DNA of 64,000 nt from JALELF01 sp964473455. Its GTDB lineage: Bacteria > Bacillota_I > Bacilli_A > RF39 > UBA660. A program made the translations under genes and the position numbers. Numbering within the stretch: position 1 is the stretch's first letter; the number at the start of each line of letters is the position of its first letter. This document shows, in pieces, positions 34,072 to 42,667 of the stretch. The notes beneath the pieces were generated by a model. It saw only the letters and a program-made list of their open reading frames with translations, was not told the DNA's origin and made no database searches. Where the stretch lies: positions 1 to 64,000 of the forward strand of contig CAYYQX010000004.1 in NCBI GenBank assembly GCA_964473455.1. The letters run 5' to 3'.

Positions 34072-34605
34072 ATGTTGGACTTTGTTGAACAAAATTACGT
34101 TTGGTTTATTGGTGGAGCAATATTCATTGTTTTAATAGTAATAGGGTATATTGCTGAACAAACAGATTTTGGTCACAAAAAAATCGAAAGAAAAGCAAAA
34201 CCTGAAGAACCAATCAACAAAAAAGAAGTAATTAAGGAAATAAAAGAAACAAAAGAGTTTGAAAATATCAAACTTAATGATGTTGTATATAAAGGAACAG
34301 AAGCAAAGGCTGAAGAAGTAAAAAAAGTAGAAGATATTTCAACTATTAAAAATGAACCTGTAAAACCTAATATACCATTTAATAATGATAAGAAAACAGA
34401 ACCAATTAAAAATGATAATAAACAATTTAAAGAAGAAAAAAAGGATATCCCTTTCAATAATAATGTTAAGGTAGAAAATAAAGATATTAAAGAAAACAAC
34501 AAAGATATTGAAAGTGAAGATCAAAGTGTTTGGGAAAAACCAACTGTAGAAGTTGAACCAAAAAAAGAAGAAATTACTACTGAAGAAGATATTTGGGATT
34601 TTTAA
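34072..34605 (+). CDS. Membrane-anchored protein with long charged disordered tail
   Basis: A 177-residue protein. Residues about 10-28 form a single membrane helix; the rest is Lys/Glu/Asn/Asp-rich and low in complexity, so probably disordered. A short motif recurs, NIPFNND (100-106) and DIPFNNN (125-131), and isolated Trp residues occur near 154 and at the extreme C-terminus (EEDIWDF). Such conserved short motifs on a flexible tail suggest docking sites for a partner. The neighbouring AAA+ ATPase gene is a possible partner, though each has its own promoter. No family recognised. Confidence 0.7.
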   Translation: MLDFVEQNYVWFIGGAIFIVLIVIGYIAEQTDFGHKKIERKAKPEEPINKKEVIKEIKETKEFENIKLNDVVYKGTEAKAEEVKKVEDISTIKNEPVKPNIPFNNDKKTEPIKNDNKQFKEEKKDIPFNNNVKVENKDIKENNKDIESEDQSVWEKPTVEVEPKKEEITTEEDIWDF

Positions 34606-34629
34606 AAACAATTTTATTGTTTTTTTTTA
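34604..34629 (+). terminator. Terminator after the tailed membrane protein gene
   Basis: AAAAACAAT (34604-34612) and ATTGTTTTT (34616-34624) form a 9-bp stem with a three-base loop, followed by T residues. Confidence 0.8.
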
Positions 34630-34638
34630 TTTAATGTC

Positions 34639-34667
34639 TTGTTTTATTTGGTTGGTTATTGTATAAT
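34639..34667 (+). promoter_or_regulatory. Promoter of tRNA-Arg(UCU)
   Basis: TTGTTT (34639-34644) and TATAAT (34662-34667) are 17 bases apart, 15 bases before the mature tRNA end. Confidence 0.7.
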
Positions 34668-34682
34668 TGTCCATGTTGAAAT

Positions 34683-34759
<77 letters not shown>

Positions 34760-34774
34760 TAAATTGTAATTAAA

Positions 34775-34796
34775 CACTCCTTAGGAGTGCTTTTTT
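34775..34796 (+). terminator. Terminator after tRNA-Arg(UCU)
   Basis: CACTCC and GGAGTG (34775-34780 and 34784-34789) pair around TTA and are followed by a T-run. Confidence 0.85.
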
Positions 34797-34814
34797 ATAA
34801 GTAGTATTCATAAC

Positions 34815-34843
34815 TTGACTTCTTTCTTAAAAAGAATTAGAAT
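34815..34843 (+). promoter_or_regulatory. Promoter of the 413-residue orphan gene
   Basis: TTGACT (34815-34820) and TAGAAT (34838-34843) are 17 bases apart; TAGGAGG precedes the ATG. Confidence 0.7.
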
Positions 34844-34870
34844 AAAAAATTAATAGGAGGAAATAACGTT

Positions 34871-36112
34871 ATGAATTGGAATCTAAAAAGTAAATTGAAA
34901 ATTGAAGCTTTTTCCCAAGAAAATTTAACAAGACTAATACAAGATAATAGTCAAATATTAAAAAAAGAAATCGATTCAACTGCCGAAATTGCAATTGTTG
35001 TGAAACCAAATATTGATTGGGATGAATGCCCAAGAGAAGTCATAACTGAATTCTCGGTTCCGGCATTTTATATTCCAATAGAGGAATATGAAAATTTTTT
35101 TCCGGTGCACAAGGAAGAAATTGAAATGCTCAAAGAACTTTTAAGCATTCAAAAAAATGCCTCTCAGGATGATCCTAATGAAGCTCATCATTTTGGAACA
35201 ATTATTTTTATGAAACTTATAACAGCTTATGCAAAATTAGAACAATTAAGTAAAAAACTGGAAAGTGTACAAGACCCCACTAAATACGGTTTTATTAAAC
35301 GTGTATTAGATTACGTGGTGAGAGATATTACATCAAAGCTTAAACACACGAAGATTGTATGGGAATATAAAGAATGGACTGTCGGTAATGACTTTAAAAG
35401 ATACGATGAAGCATACTTGTTAGACTTGAATGGTGGGAAAAAATTATTTGATGAAGCCAGCAAAGAAACTTTAAACAAAGACGTTTTTGCTTTCATTGAA
35501 AATTATTTAGAAGAAGCAAAAAAAGAAGAAGAATCGAAACCTATTTATCACGAAACAGTCAAAGTAGAGAGAAAACCTATTTCATTAATCTTAAGTAGTG
35601 ATGATATTGCTCGAAACTCAGCAACTGTGTATTATCAAATTATAAAAGAACTAGCAACATTAGATGAAGATGACGGAGCTATTCACTTTCAGTCTCTTCA
35701 GAGCTTTATTTGGAAAATGGATGAAATGAAAGAAGCTAACCAATTTATTGATGTTGAATTGATTATTATTGATTCGGCGCCTCCATATTTCGCACATCCA
35801 ACTTTGGAACAATTTCAATTGATGAAGAAATATGGAATATATAATTATGGATTAACAAGAAGCGGATTAGATTATGATAACGGCTGTATTAAAGACATTA
35901 AAGGCATTTTAAGGTTAATAAAAGGAGAATATCCAGAATTGCCTTTACCAATAGTAATATCAGATGGTTCTGTAAAAAAATCGCTTGAATATTCAGAAAA
36001 TGAATGTATAGCAATATGTTCGAGTGATTATGACGAACACGACGATAAAGTAATAAAAGCACGTCAGCATTTATTAAAAAGGCAGCAAGAAAAAGAATGT
36101 ATGACAATATAA
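34871..36112 (+). CDS. Hypothetical protein next to tRNA-Arg(UCU)
   Basis: A 413-residue cytoplasmic protein that I do not recognise. The N-terminal part (about 1-215) is helical and charged; a Glu/Lys-rich linker follows (about 216-232); the C-terminal part (about 235-400) alternates hydrophobic strands such as ISLILSSDD, VELIIIDSAPP and LPIVISDGS with helices, suggesting a Rossmann-like or receiver-like fold. The catalytic residues of a known family cannot be pointed to. It has its own promoter and terminator, immediately after a tRNA gene, a position typical of accessory genes. Confidence 0.75.
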   Translation: MNWNLKSKLKIEAFSQENLTRLIQDNSQILKKEIDSTAEIAIVVKPNIDWDECPREVITEFSVPAFYIPIEEYENFFPVHKEEIEMLKELLSIQKNASQDDPNEAHHFGTIIFMKLITAYAKLEQLSKKLESVQDPTKYGFIKRVLDYVVRDITSKLKHTKIVWEYKEWTVGNDFKRYDEAYLLDLNGGKKLFDEASKETLNKDVFAFIENYLEEAKKEEESKPIYHETVKVERKPISLILSSDDIARNSATVYYQIIKELATLDEDDGAIHFQSLQSFIWKMDEMKEANQFIDVELIIIDSAPPYFAHPTLEQFQLMKKYGIYNYGLTRSGLDYDNGCIKDIKGILRLIKGEYPELPLPIVISDGSVKKSLEYSENECIAICSSDYDEHDDKVIKARQHLLKRQQEKECMTI

Positions 36113-36116
36113 GAAG

Positions 36117-36144
36117 AAAAAAAGGAAATTGATCCTTTTTTTTT
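36117..36144 (+). terminator. Terminator before dnaG
   Basis: AAAAAAAGGA (36117-36126) and TCCTTTTTTT (36133-36142) form a 10-bp stem with a six-base loop and T-run. Confidence 0.85.
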
Positions 36145-36171
36145 GTATATATCATTAGGGAGTTCTATAAT

Positions 36172-37887
36172 ATGGAAATGATTAGTGAACAAAAGTTAAA
36201 TGAAATAAGAAAAAGCGTTGACATAGTAGACATTATTTCAGAATACGTTCCTCTTACTAAAAGAGGCAAAAACTTTTTTGGAATATGTCCTTTTCACAAT
36301 GACAACAATCCTTCAATGAGCGTTTCTAACGAAAAACAAATATATAAGTGTTTTTCTTGTGGCGCTAGTGGAAACGTTTTTACTTTCTTACAAAATTATG
36401 AAAACATAACCTTTATTGAAGCAGTCAAAAAGGTTGCTGACAAAGCTAACATTGATTTAAATATAAATACAAAAGTAAAACAAAATAAAAATGAAAAATT
36501 ATATGAAATTTATAATACATCTTTAAAGCTATATCAAAATAACATTAATACAAAAGAAGGCCTAGAAGCAAAAGAGTACTTAAAAAAAAGAAAAATAGAT
36601 GAAGATTTAATCAAAGAATTTGAAATAGGATTATCTTTAAAAAACAATAAGGTATTAACTGAAATGTTAATTAAAAAAGGTTTTAGCTATGAGGACATCA
36701 ATAAAAGTGGACTGGCCGTCAAAAACGATTTTGGTTATTCAGACATTTACTATGATCGAATAATGTTTCCTCTGCACGATCTAAACGGCAAAGTAGTAGG
36801 TTATAGTGGTAGAGTCTACAACAAAGAAGATCAGTCAAAATACATAAACACAAGAGAAACCGAAATATTTAAAAAAGGCGAGCTTTTATATAATTCTCAT
36901 CGCGCAAAAGACCATATTAGAAAAGAAGACTCTGTTATAATAGTTGAAGGCTTTATGGACGTTATAAGGTGTTTCTCTATTGGAGTGAAAAATTGTATTG
37001 CGCTTATGGGAACATCAATGACTAAGACACAAGCAAATTTAATTAGAAAATTGAGTAGAAATGTTATTCTATGTTTTGACGGGGATGCGGCAGGAGAAAA
37101 GGCAACAGAAAGCGCTAGTATGGAATTCATCAATATGGGGATAACTCCAAAAATAATTAGATTAGAAGAGAATTTAGACCCGGATGACTATATTATTAAA
37201 AAAGGCACTGAAAAATTTAAAGAAAAATTAACCAATCCTATGACAGTAACAGACTTTAAATTAAATTATTATAAAAAAGGAAAAAATCTTAGCCAAGCAG
37301 AAGATCAAGCAGCTTATATAAATGAAGTAATCAAATCATTAAATGAAATAGATGATGATATTTTACGAGAAATAACTTTAAATAAAATAAGTGAAGAAGC
37401 CAAAATAGATATTAATTTGTTGAAAAGTAAAATAGTCAAACAAGAAAAAAAAGAAGAAGTAAATAAACAAATAAAACTAAATAAATATCAGAAAGCCGAA
37501 ATGTTCTTGTTATATTATATGGCCAATAGTAATGAAGTTGCTAAAATGTATGAACACAAACTAGGTTATTTACCAACAAAAGAATACAGGGAACTTGCTA
37601 GAAGTATAGTTAACTTTTATGAAGATAATGCGGATGGAATAATAGCGGATTTAATAAACTACTTAGATGAGGATTTATTAAAAACATTAAATACGCTTTT
37701 AGACTTAAATTTAAAAGACAACTATTCTTTAGAAGAAATAAACGACTATATTGAAACAATTAATGAATACAATGTAAAAAATGAAATTCAAAGATTAAGA
37801 GGCAAATTAAAAGAAGCAGACTTTCAAGAACAAGAAGAAATATTAAAAAAAATAGTTGAATTAATAGGAGTAGAAAATGATAAATGA
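36172..37887 (+). CDS. dnaG: DNA primase
   Basis: A 571-residue primase that lays RNA primers at the replication fork. The N-terminal zinc domain has CPFHNDNNPSMSV and CFSCGASGNVF (CxxH and CxxC); the TOPRIM catalytic core includes VGYSGR, IIVEGFMDVI and ILCFDGDAAGEKA. The C-terminal DnaB-binding region (about 430-571) is poorly conserved, as usual. GGGAG lies 9 bases before the ATG. It overlaps rpoD by 11 bases, repeating the conserved dnaG-rpoD pairing of Bacilli. Confidence 0.96.
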   Translation: MEMISEQKLNEIRKSVDIVDIISEYVPLTKRGKNFFGICPFHNDNNPSMSVSNEKQIYKCFSCGASGNVFTFLQNYENITFIEAVKKVADKANIDLNINTKVKQNKNEKLYEIYNTSLKLYQNNINTKEGLEAKEYLKKRKIDEDLIKEFEIGLSLKNNKVLTEMLIKKGFSYEDINKSGLAVKNDFGYSDIYYDRIMFPLHDLNGKVVGYSGRVYNKEDQSKYINTRETEIFKKGELLYNSHRAKDHIRKEDSVIIVEGFMDVIRCFSIGVKNCIALMGTSMTKTQANLIRKLSRNVILCFDGDAAGEKATESASMEFINMGITPKIIRLEENLDPDDYIIKKGTEKFKEKLTNPMTVTDFKLNYYKKGKNLSQAEDQAAYINEVIKSLNEIDDDILREITLNKISEEAKIDINLLKSKIVKQEKKEEVNKQIKLNKYQKAEMFLLYYMANSNEVAKMYEHKLGYLPTKEYRELARSIVNFYEDNADGIIADLINYLDEDLLKTLNTLLDLNLKDNYSLEEINDYIETINEYNVKNEIQRLRGKLKEADFQEQEEILKKIVELIGVENDK

Positions 37888-38947
37888 AATCAAAACCTTT
37901 GAAGATAGAAAAAAAGAACTAATTAAAATTGGACAAATAAATGGATTTATTACATACGAAGATTTAGCAAAAAAATTAAAAGGCTTAGAGCTTGATTCAG
38001 ACGAACTAGATGATTTATATAATTCTCTTAGAGAAAATGATATAGAAATAAAGGCCGAAGAGGAAGATGACGGGAAACCTTTGGTTTTAGAGGATAATAT
38101 TCTTACAAAAGATTTAACTATAAATGACCCGGTTAGAATGTATTTGAAAGAAATTGGCCAAATAAAATTATTAACGACCGAAGAAGAATTAAATTTAGCA
38201 GATCGAATAATAAAAGGGGAACAACGCGCAAAAGACATCCTAGCAGAGTCCAACTTAAGACTTGTTGTTAGTATTGCCAAACGTTATGTTGGAAGAGGAA
38301 TGCTTTTTCTAGATTTGATTCAAGAAGGAAACATAGGGCTTATGAAAGCCGTTGAAAAATTTGATGTTTCTAAAGGATACAAATTTAGTACATATGCCAC
38401 ATGGTGGATAAGACAAGCAATTACAAGAGCTATCGCAGATCAAGCAAGAACAATTAGAGTTCCTGTTCACATGGTAGAAACTATTAATAAATTAGCTAGA
38501 ATCCAAAGACAAATGACTTTAGAGTTAAATAGGGAACCAACAGAAGAAGAACTTGCTAAAAAAATGGAAACTTCTGTTGAAAAAATACGAGAAATATTTA
38601 AAGTTAGTCAAGATCCAGTAAGTTTAGAAACACCAATTGGTGAAGAAGACGACACTCACTTGGCTGATTTTATTCCTGATGAAAGAAATACTAGCCCGGA
38701 AGATTTTACCATAAATGAATTATTAAAGGATGAAATATCAGATGTTTTGTTAACTTTAACTGAAAGAGAAGAAAAGGTTATTCGTCTTCGTTTTGGTCTA
38801 GATGATGGAAAACCTATGACATTAGAAGAGGTAGGACAACTATTTGGGGTTACAAGAGAAAGAATTAGGCAAATTGAAGCTAAAGCCCTAAGAAAACTAA
38901 AACATCCGTCAAGAAGTAGAAAACTTAAAGATTATTTATCTAGTTAA
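37877..38947 (+). CDS. rpoD: Primary sigma factor (sigma-70/SigA)
   Basis: A 356-residue housekeeping sigma factor. Region 1.2 has DPVRMYLKEIGQIKLL, region 2 has ANLRLVVSIAKRYVGRGM-type sequence followed by FSTYATWWIRQAITRAI (recognising the -10 element), region 3 lies near VHMVETINKLARIQRQM, and region 4 has LEEVGQLFGVTRERIRQIEAKALRKL for the -35 element. A short N-terminal region 1.1 is present. It explains the standard promoters in this window. AGGAG is inside the end of dnaG, and a strong terminator covers its stop. Confidence 0.97.
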   Translation: MINEIKTFEDRKKELIKIGQINGFITYEDLAKKLKGLELDSDELDDLYNSLRENDIEIKAEEEDDGKPLVLEDNILTKDLTINDPVRMYLKEIGQIKLLTTEEELNLADRIIKGEQRAKDILAESNLRLVVSIAKRYVGRGMLFLDLIQEGNIGLMKAVEKFDVSKGYKFSTYATWWIRQAITRAIADQARTIRVPVHMVETINKLARIQRQMTLELNREPTEEELAKKMETSVEKIREIFKVSQDPVSLETPIGEEDDTHLADFIPDERNTSPEDFTINELLKDEISDVLLTLTEREEKVIRLRFGLDDGKPMTLEEVGQLFGVTRERIRQIEAKALRKLKHPSRSRKLKDYLSS

Positions 38948-38961
38948 ATAATCTTTTTTTT
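38927..38961 (+). terminator. Terminator after rpoD
   Basis: AAAGATTATTTA (38927-38938) and TAAATAATCTTT (38945-38956) form a 12-bp stem, followed by T residues. The right arm contains the stop codon. Confidence 0.9.
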
Positions 38962-38997
38962 GTCAGTTTCAAAACTATTTTCTTAATTTATAAAATA

Positions 38998-39006
38998 TGT
39001 TATACT
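38998..39006 (+). promoter_or_regulatory. Extended -10 promoter of pilC-pilD
   Basis: TGtTATACT lies 28 bases before the ATG, with AAGGAGG between. Confidence 0.55.
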
Positions 39007-39034
39007 AATTAAGAATAATAAAGGAGGATTTCTA

Positions 39035-41029
39035 ATGAAAAACATTTTGCGCATATTTTATAAAATTATTAGATTTCCCCTATTAGTTATAAGGTTATTT
39101 TTCTTAGGAATTTTTAAAACTTTAAAAACATTTAGCGAATTAATTTATAATACTATAAAGTATTTTATCTATGGAGTAGTTTTTATTTCACACATCCTAT
39201 ATAGTATTATAAGTAAATTTATAAAGTATTTTACTTATGGAATAGTTTACATATTTGTCGTAATGTATGTTTTATTTAAAAAAACAGGGCAATATTTATT
39301 ATATTCTTTGGTTGTACTTAGTTTTATATTTTATAAAATTATTAAATACTTTTTATATGGAACTTACTTTCCGTTTGTTTTTGTTGTTGAAAAAAAACGC
39401 ATAATTAGTGATAAAAACAGAGCTAAAAAAGAAAAGTTAAGAATAGAAAAAATAAAAGCTAAAATAGAAAAGAAAGCTCAAAGACAAAGACAAGAAGAAG
39501 CAAGAGTAATAGAAAAAACAAGAATTTTAGATAAGAAAAAAGAGCTTAGAGACCAAGAGAAAAAAAGAAAACAGAGTCTTGAATTTATTAATGAAAATGT
39601 TTCAATAGAAGACATAGGCTTTAAATATAGATTGAAACAAGCATCTAATGTCTTTAATAACTTACCTGAAAAGATCAAAAAGAAGTTAAAAAGCTGGTAT
39701 GAAAATTTATCTTTCATCAAAGCTAGAAAGAACCGTTTTGATATAGAAAGACAAGAACTTCTAATTAATTTTGAAGGTGAAGACGCTGTTAAGAGTACTA
39801 GAAAAATCCCATACGAGTATGTTGTTAAAACAAGTGATGGAAAAATCATTAGAGGGCATTATGAAGCTTTTTCAAAAGTCGAAGTTCACTCGTTTTTACT
39901 AAGTGAAAACTATGTTGTTTATAGTATAAAAACTTCACGTTGGATTCAGATAAAATATGGCAGAAAAGCAAATTCGAGAATGAAATTTAAAGTAAAAGAT
40001 TTAGTTTTCTTTTTGACACAATTGTCAACATATATTAAATCGGGTATAACATTAGTTGAAGCTCTTAGAATTTTATCAAGACAATATAAAAATAAGCAAT
40101 ATAAGCAAGCAATTAGAAACATTATTTATGAGCTTACAATGGGTGAGAATTTTAGTAATGCGATGGAAAAACAAGGAATGGCTTTTCCAAAACTACTTAT
40201 CAACATGGTAAAAGCGTCTGAAATGACAGGGGAACTTCCAGAAGCTCTTGATGATATGGCTGATTATTATACAGAGGCGGATAAAACAAGAAAACAAATG
40301 ATAACAGCTATGACATACCCAGTTATAATTTTTGTTTTAGCTACTGCAGTTATCGTCTTTGTTCTATTATATGTAGTTCCAAAATTTACTGATATTTATT
40401 CTTCAATGGAAGGAACACAAATACCTGACTTTACAAAATTTGTAATGAATGCTAGTGCGTTTATTAAAGAAAACGTTTTAAAAATACTTATAGTATTAGT
40501 AGTTTTATTAATAGCTGCTAGATATTTATACATATATATAAAATCATTTAAGACTATGATTCAATGGATATTAATGCATATTCCGGTATTTGGAAATGTT
40601 ATCATTTATAATGAAGTAACAATGTTTACTAAAACTTTTGCTTCTCTTTTAAAACACAACGTATTTATTACTGAAAGTATGGAAATATTAACAAAGCTAA
40701 CAAGCAATGAAATTTACAAAATGATAATATTAGATACTATTTCCAACTTAGCTCACGGAGATAAATTGTCTTTATCATTTAAAAATCATTGGGCTTTTCC
40801 AATTCCAGCGTATGAAATGCTAGTAACGGGGGAAAAGACAGGAGAGTTGCCTGAAATGATGGCAAAAGTATCTTCATATTACCAGGAGTTACACAAAAAC
40901 TCTGTGACTAGAATAAAAACTTTTGTTGAGCCAATATTAATTATATTTTTAACAGTTGTTGTTGGAGCAATTATTCTAGCTATAGTATTGCCGATGTTTA
41001 GCTTATATCAACAAGTTCAAGGCATGTAG
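39035..41029 (+). CDS. Type II secretion/type IV pilus inner-membrane protein (PilC/GspF family) with extended N-terminus
   Basis: A 664-residue protein; PilC relatives are usually about 400. The C-terminal part (about 320-664) has two T2SSF domains with KVKDLVFFLTQLSTYIKSG, MVKASEMTGELPEALDDMA and the second copy LVTGEKTGELPEMMAKVSSYY, plus three membrane helices; it forms the platform for the pilus motor. The first 115 residues are a hydrophobic array in which IKYF(I/T/L)YG recurs at 41-47, 63-69 and 103-109, followed by a Lys/Glu/Arg-rich coiled coil (about 118-190). This extension is unusual and its role is unknown. pilD follows after 14 bases; no assembly ATPase gene is in the window. 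Confidence 0.88.
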   Translation: MKNILRIFYKIIRFPLLVIRLFFLGIFKTLKTFSELIYNTIKYFIYGVVFISHILYSIISKFIKYFTYGIVYIFVVMYVLFKKTGQYLLYSLVVLSFIFYKIIKYFLYGTYFPFVFVVEKKRIISDKNRAKKEKLRIEKIKAKIEKKAQRQRQEEARVIEKTRILDKKKELRDQEKKRKQSLEFINENVSIEDIGFKYRLKQASNVFNNLPEKIKKKLKSWYENLSFIKARKNRFDIERQELLINFEGEDAVKSTRKIPYEYVVKTSDGKIIRGHYEAFSKVEVHSFLLSENYVVYSIKTSRWIQIKYGRKANSRMKFKVKDLVFFLTQLSTYIKSGITLVEALRILSRQYKNKQYKQAIRNIIYELTMGENFSNAMEKQGMAFPKLLINMVKASEMTGELPEALDDMADYYTEADKTRKQMITAMTYPVIIFVLATAVIVFVLLYVVPKFTDIYSSMEGTQIPDFTKFVMNASAFIKENVLKILIVLVVLLIAARYLYIYIKSFKTMIQWILMHIPVFGNVIIYNEVTMFTKTFASLLKHNVFITESMEILTKLTSNEIYKMIILDTISNLAHGDKLSLSFKNHWAFPIPAYEMLVTGEKTGELPEMMAKVSSYYQELHKNSVTRIKTFVEPILIIFLTVVVGAIILAIVLPMFSLYQQVQGM

Positions 41030-41043
41030 TAAGGGGATAGAAA

Positions 41044-41811
41044 ATGAATACGATATATACGATTTACTTTTTTATACTTGGGATTGTTTTTGGTTCATTC
41101 TTCAATGTTGTAGGCTATAGGCTTCCAAAAGAACAGTCTATCGTAAATCCTCCATCTCACTGCCCAAAGTGTAATCATAAATTGAAATTTTTGGAATTAA
41201 TTCCAATTTTTTCTTTTTTAATTCAAGGTGGAAAGTGTAGAAATTGTAAACAAAAGATATCTTGGTTTTATACGATATTTGAACTTTTAACAGGTGTTTT
41301 ATTTGCTTTAGCCTATCTAAGATTTGGAATATCTAATGAGTTAATCACAGCGCTTGTCTTTATTTCTATGTCCATAATAATTATAATAAGCGACTATCAA
41401 ACATTTATTATTCCTGATGAGATTTTGGTTTTTGCAGGATGTTTTTTCTTAACATTTATTCTAGTTAATTCAGGTGTTGATCAATTTTTAATTTCTTTAT
41501 TATCGGGAATTATATCTTTTCTTATAATGTATGCTTTAAAGAAAGTAGGAGACTTGTCTTTTAAAAAAGAATCTATGGGTGGTGGGGACTTAAAACTAAT
41601 GTTTATCTTTGGTATTGTTTTTGGTTACCAGCTTTCTATTGTAGTCTTGTTTTTGGCTTCCATAATTGGTCTTCCAATATCTATTATTATATTAAAAATT
41701 AAAAAAACGAATATTATTCCATTTGGTCCGTTTTTATGTATTGCTGCGCTTATTTTGTTGTTTTTCAACTTTAATTTTAACGATTTAATTAACTACCTTT
41801 TTTACTCTTAA
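41044..41811 (+). CDS. pilD: Prepilin peptidase/N-methyltransferase (PilD/ComC type)
   Basis: A 255-residue polytopic aspartyl protease that cleaves prepilin signals and methylates the new N-terminus. FGSFFNVVGYRLP and the zinc-binding pairs CPKC and CRNC (about 40-75) form the cytoplasmic methylase part; the two catalytic Asp residues are in SDYQTFIIPDE and GGGDLKLM. It pairs with the PilC-like gene upstream, and the pseudopilin at 25187 is an evident substrate. A terminator follows. Confidence 0.94.
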   Translation: MNTIYTIYFFILGIVFGSFFNVVGYRLPKEQSIVNPPSHCPKCNHKLKFLELIPIFSFLIQGGKCRNCKQKISWFYTIFELLTGVLFALAYLRFGISNELITALVFISMSIIIIISDYQTFIIPDEILVFAGCFFLTFILVNSGVDQFLISLLSGIISFLIMYALKKVGDLSFKKESMGGGDLKLMFIFGIVFGYQLSIVVLFLASIIGLPISIIILKIKKTNIIPFGPFLCIAALILLFFNFNFNDLINYLFYS

Positions 41812-41812
41812 G

Positions 41813-41838
41813 AAAAAACTAGATTTTTCTAGTTTTTT
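41813..41838 (+). terminator. Terminator after pilD
   Basis: AAAAAACTAGA (41813-41823) and TCTAGTTTTTT (41828-41838) pair perfectly around four T residues. Confidence 0.9.
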
Positions 41839-41866
41839 GTTTTACAATATTAATTGTTGTAAAACA
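41838..41866. repeat. Inverted repeat in front of tRNA-Arg(CCU)
   Basis: TGTTTTACAA (41838-41847) and TTGTAAAACA (41857-41866) are perfect 10-base inverted copies separated by 9 bases, ending 6 bases before the tRNA. The region must also hold the tRNA promoter (TACAAT, 41843-41848, is a candidate -10). It could be an operator or a hairpin in the 5' leader of the precursor. Confidence 0.55.
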
Positions 41867-41872
41867 TTTTAT

Positions 41873-41949
41873 GTCCTTGTAACTCAGTTGGATAGAGTAT
41901 CCCCCTCCTAAGGGGAAAGTCGGCAGTTCAAATCCGCCCAAGGACACCA
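41873..41949 (+). tRNA. tRNA-Arg (anticodon CCU)
   Basis: Acceptor GTCCTTG/CAAGGAC, D-arm AACTCAGTTGGATAGAG, anticodon stem TCCCC/GGGGA around CTCCTAA (anticodon CCT at 41907-41909), T-arm with GTTCAAATC, discriminator A and encoded CCA. It reads AGG, complementing the UCU isoacceptor at 34683. Confidence 0.96.
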
Positions 41950-41991
41950 AAAATTTGTATTTATTAGATATAAAAACAGGGAGGTTTTAAG

Positions 41992-42564
41992 ATGATTACA
42001 ATAGAACTATTAAAAAGAGAAAGTTTTGGAGACGGCAGCTGTGATGCAACTTATGGTATTAATAGTGAAACAGTCACTTGCCGAGTAGATAATTTTTCGG
42101 TAGACCCAATATCAGTTTTAACTTATGTATTAGATAAAAAAAACATTGGCTATTGTGTAGAACAAAATAACGAAAAATTGTATCCTTGGAAAGTAAAAAG
42201 AATATTTATAAATACCGAAGATAAAAAATATATAATAATCCTTTTACAAACAATTATGATTGATAGATGTATACCAAATGTTTCTGCACCTGAAAGAAGG
42301 GGATGGCCTCGCTTTGTGAATGGCGTTTATAACATACCTTTAGATGAAGCGGTTTCTATATCTGAGCAGCTTTTACCTTTTCCAGCAACACTTGAGGAGC
42401 AAGAAGAAGCTTTAAAAAAGCAAAAGGAAGGTAAAATTATACATTTGGAGTATACGCCATCTTATGTTTATAGGTTAAGACAGCATTCAATAGTAAGAGC
42501 TTGTGGGAACTGTTACTCGTTACATACTGATGATCCAAAAGTGAACACACTAATAAAGAAATAG
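41992..42564 (+). CDS. Hypothetical protein next to tRNA-Arg(CCU)
   Basis: A 190-residue cytoplasmic protein without recognised family. The middle (about 70-125) contains strands and a GWPRFVNGVYNIPLDEA segment; the C-terminal part has an IVRACGNCYSLH stretch with two Cys, which might bind metal, although the pattern is too short to decide. GGGAGG lies upstream and a terminator follows. It may be cotranscribed from the tRNA promoter, since no separate promoter is obvious in the 42-base gap. Confidence 0.7.
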   Translation: MITIELLKRESFGDGSCDATYGINSETVTCRVDNFSVDPISVLTYVLDKKNIGYCVEQNNEKLYPWKVKRIFINTEDKKYIIILLQTIMIDRCIPNVSAPERRGWPRFVNGVYNIPLDEAVSISEQLLPFPATLEEQEEALKKQKEGKIIHLEYTPSYVYRLRQHSIVRACGNCYSLHTDDPKVNTLIKK

Positions 42565-42586
42565 TGGTGTCAAACTAGATGCAACT

Positions 42587-42609
42587 AAATGTACAATAGT
42601 ACATTTTTT
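42587..42609 (+). terminator. Terminator before the glycosylation genes
   Basis: AAATGTAC (42587-42594) and GTACATTT (42599-42606) pair around AATA, followed by T residues. Confidence 0.85.
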
Positions 42610-42610
42610 G

Positions 42611-42639
42611 TTTGAAAAACAGTAAAAATATATTATAAT
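42611..42639 (+). promoter_or_regulatory. Promoter of the glycosylation/tRNA-modification operon
   Basis: TTTGAA (42611-42616) and TATAAT (42634-42639) are 17 bases apart. AGGAAG follows before the ATG at 42668. Confidence 0.6.
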
Positions 42640-42667
42640 ATAGTTGCTTAGATTAGGAAGTGTATTT

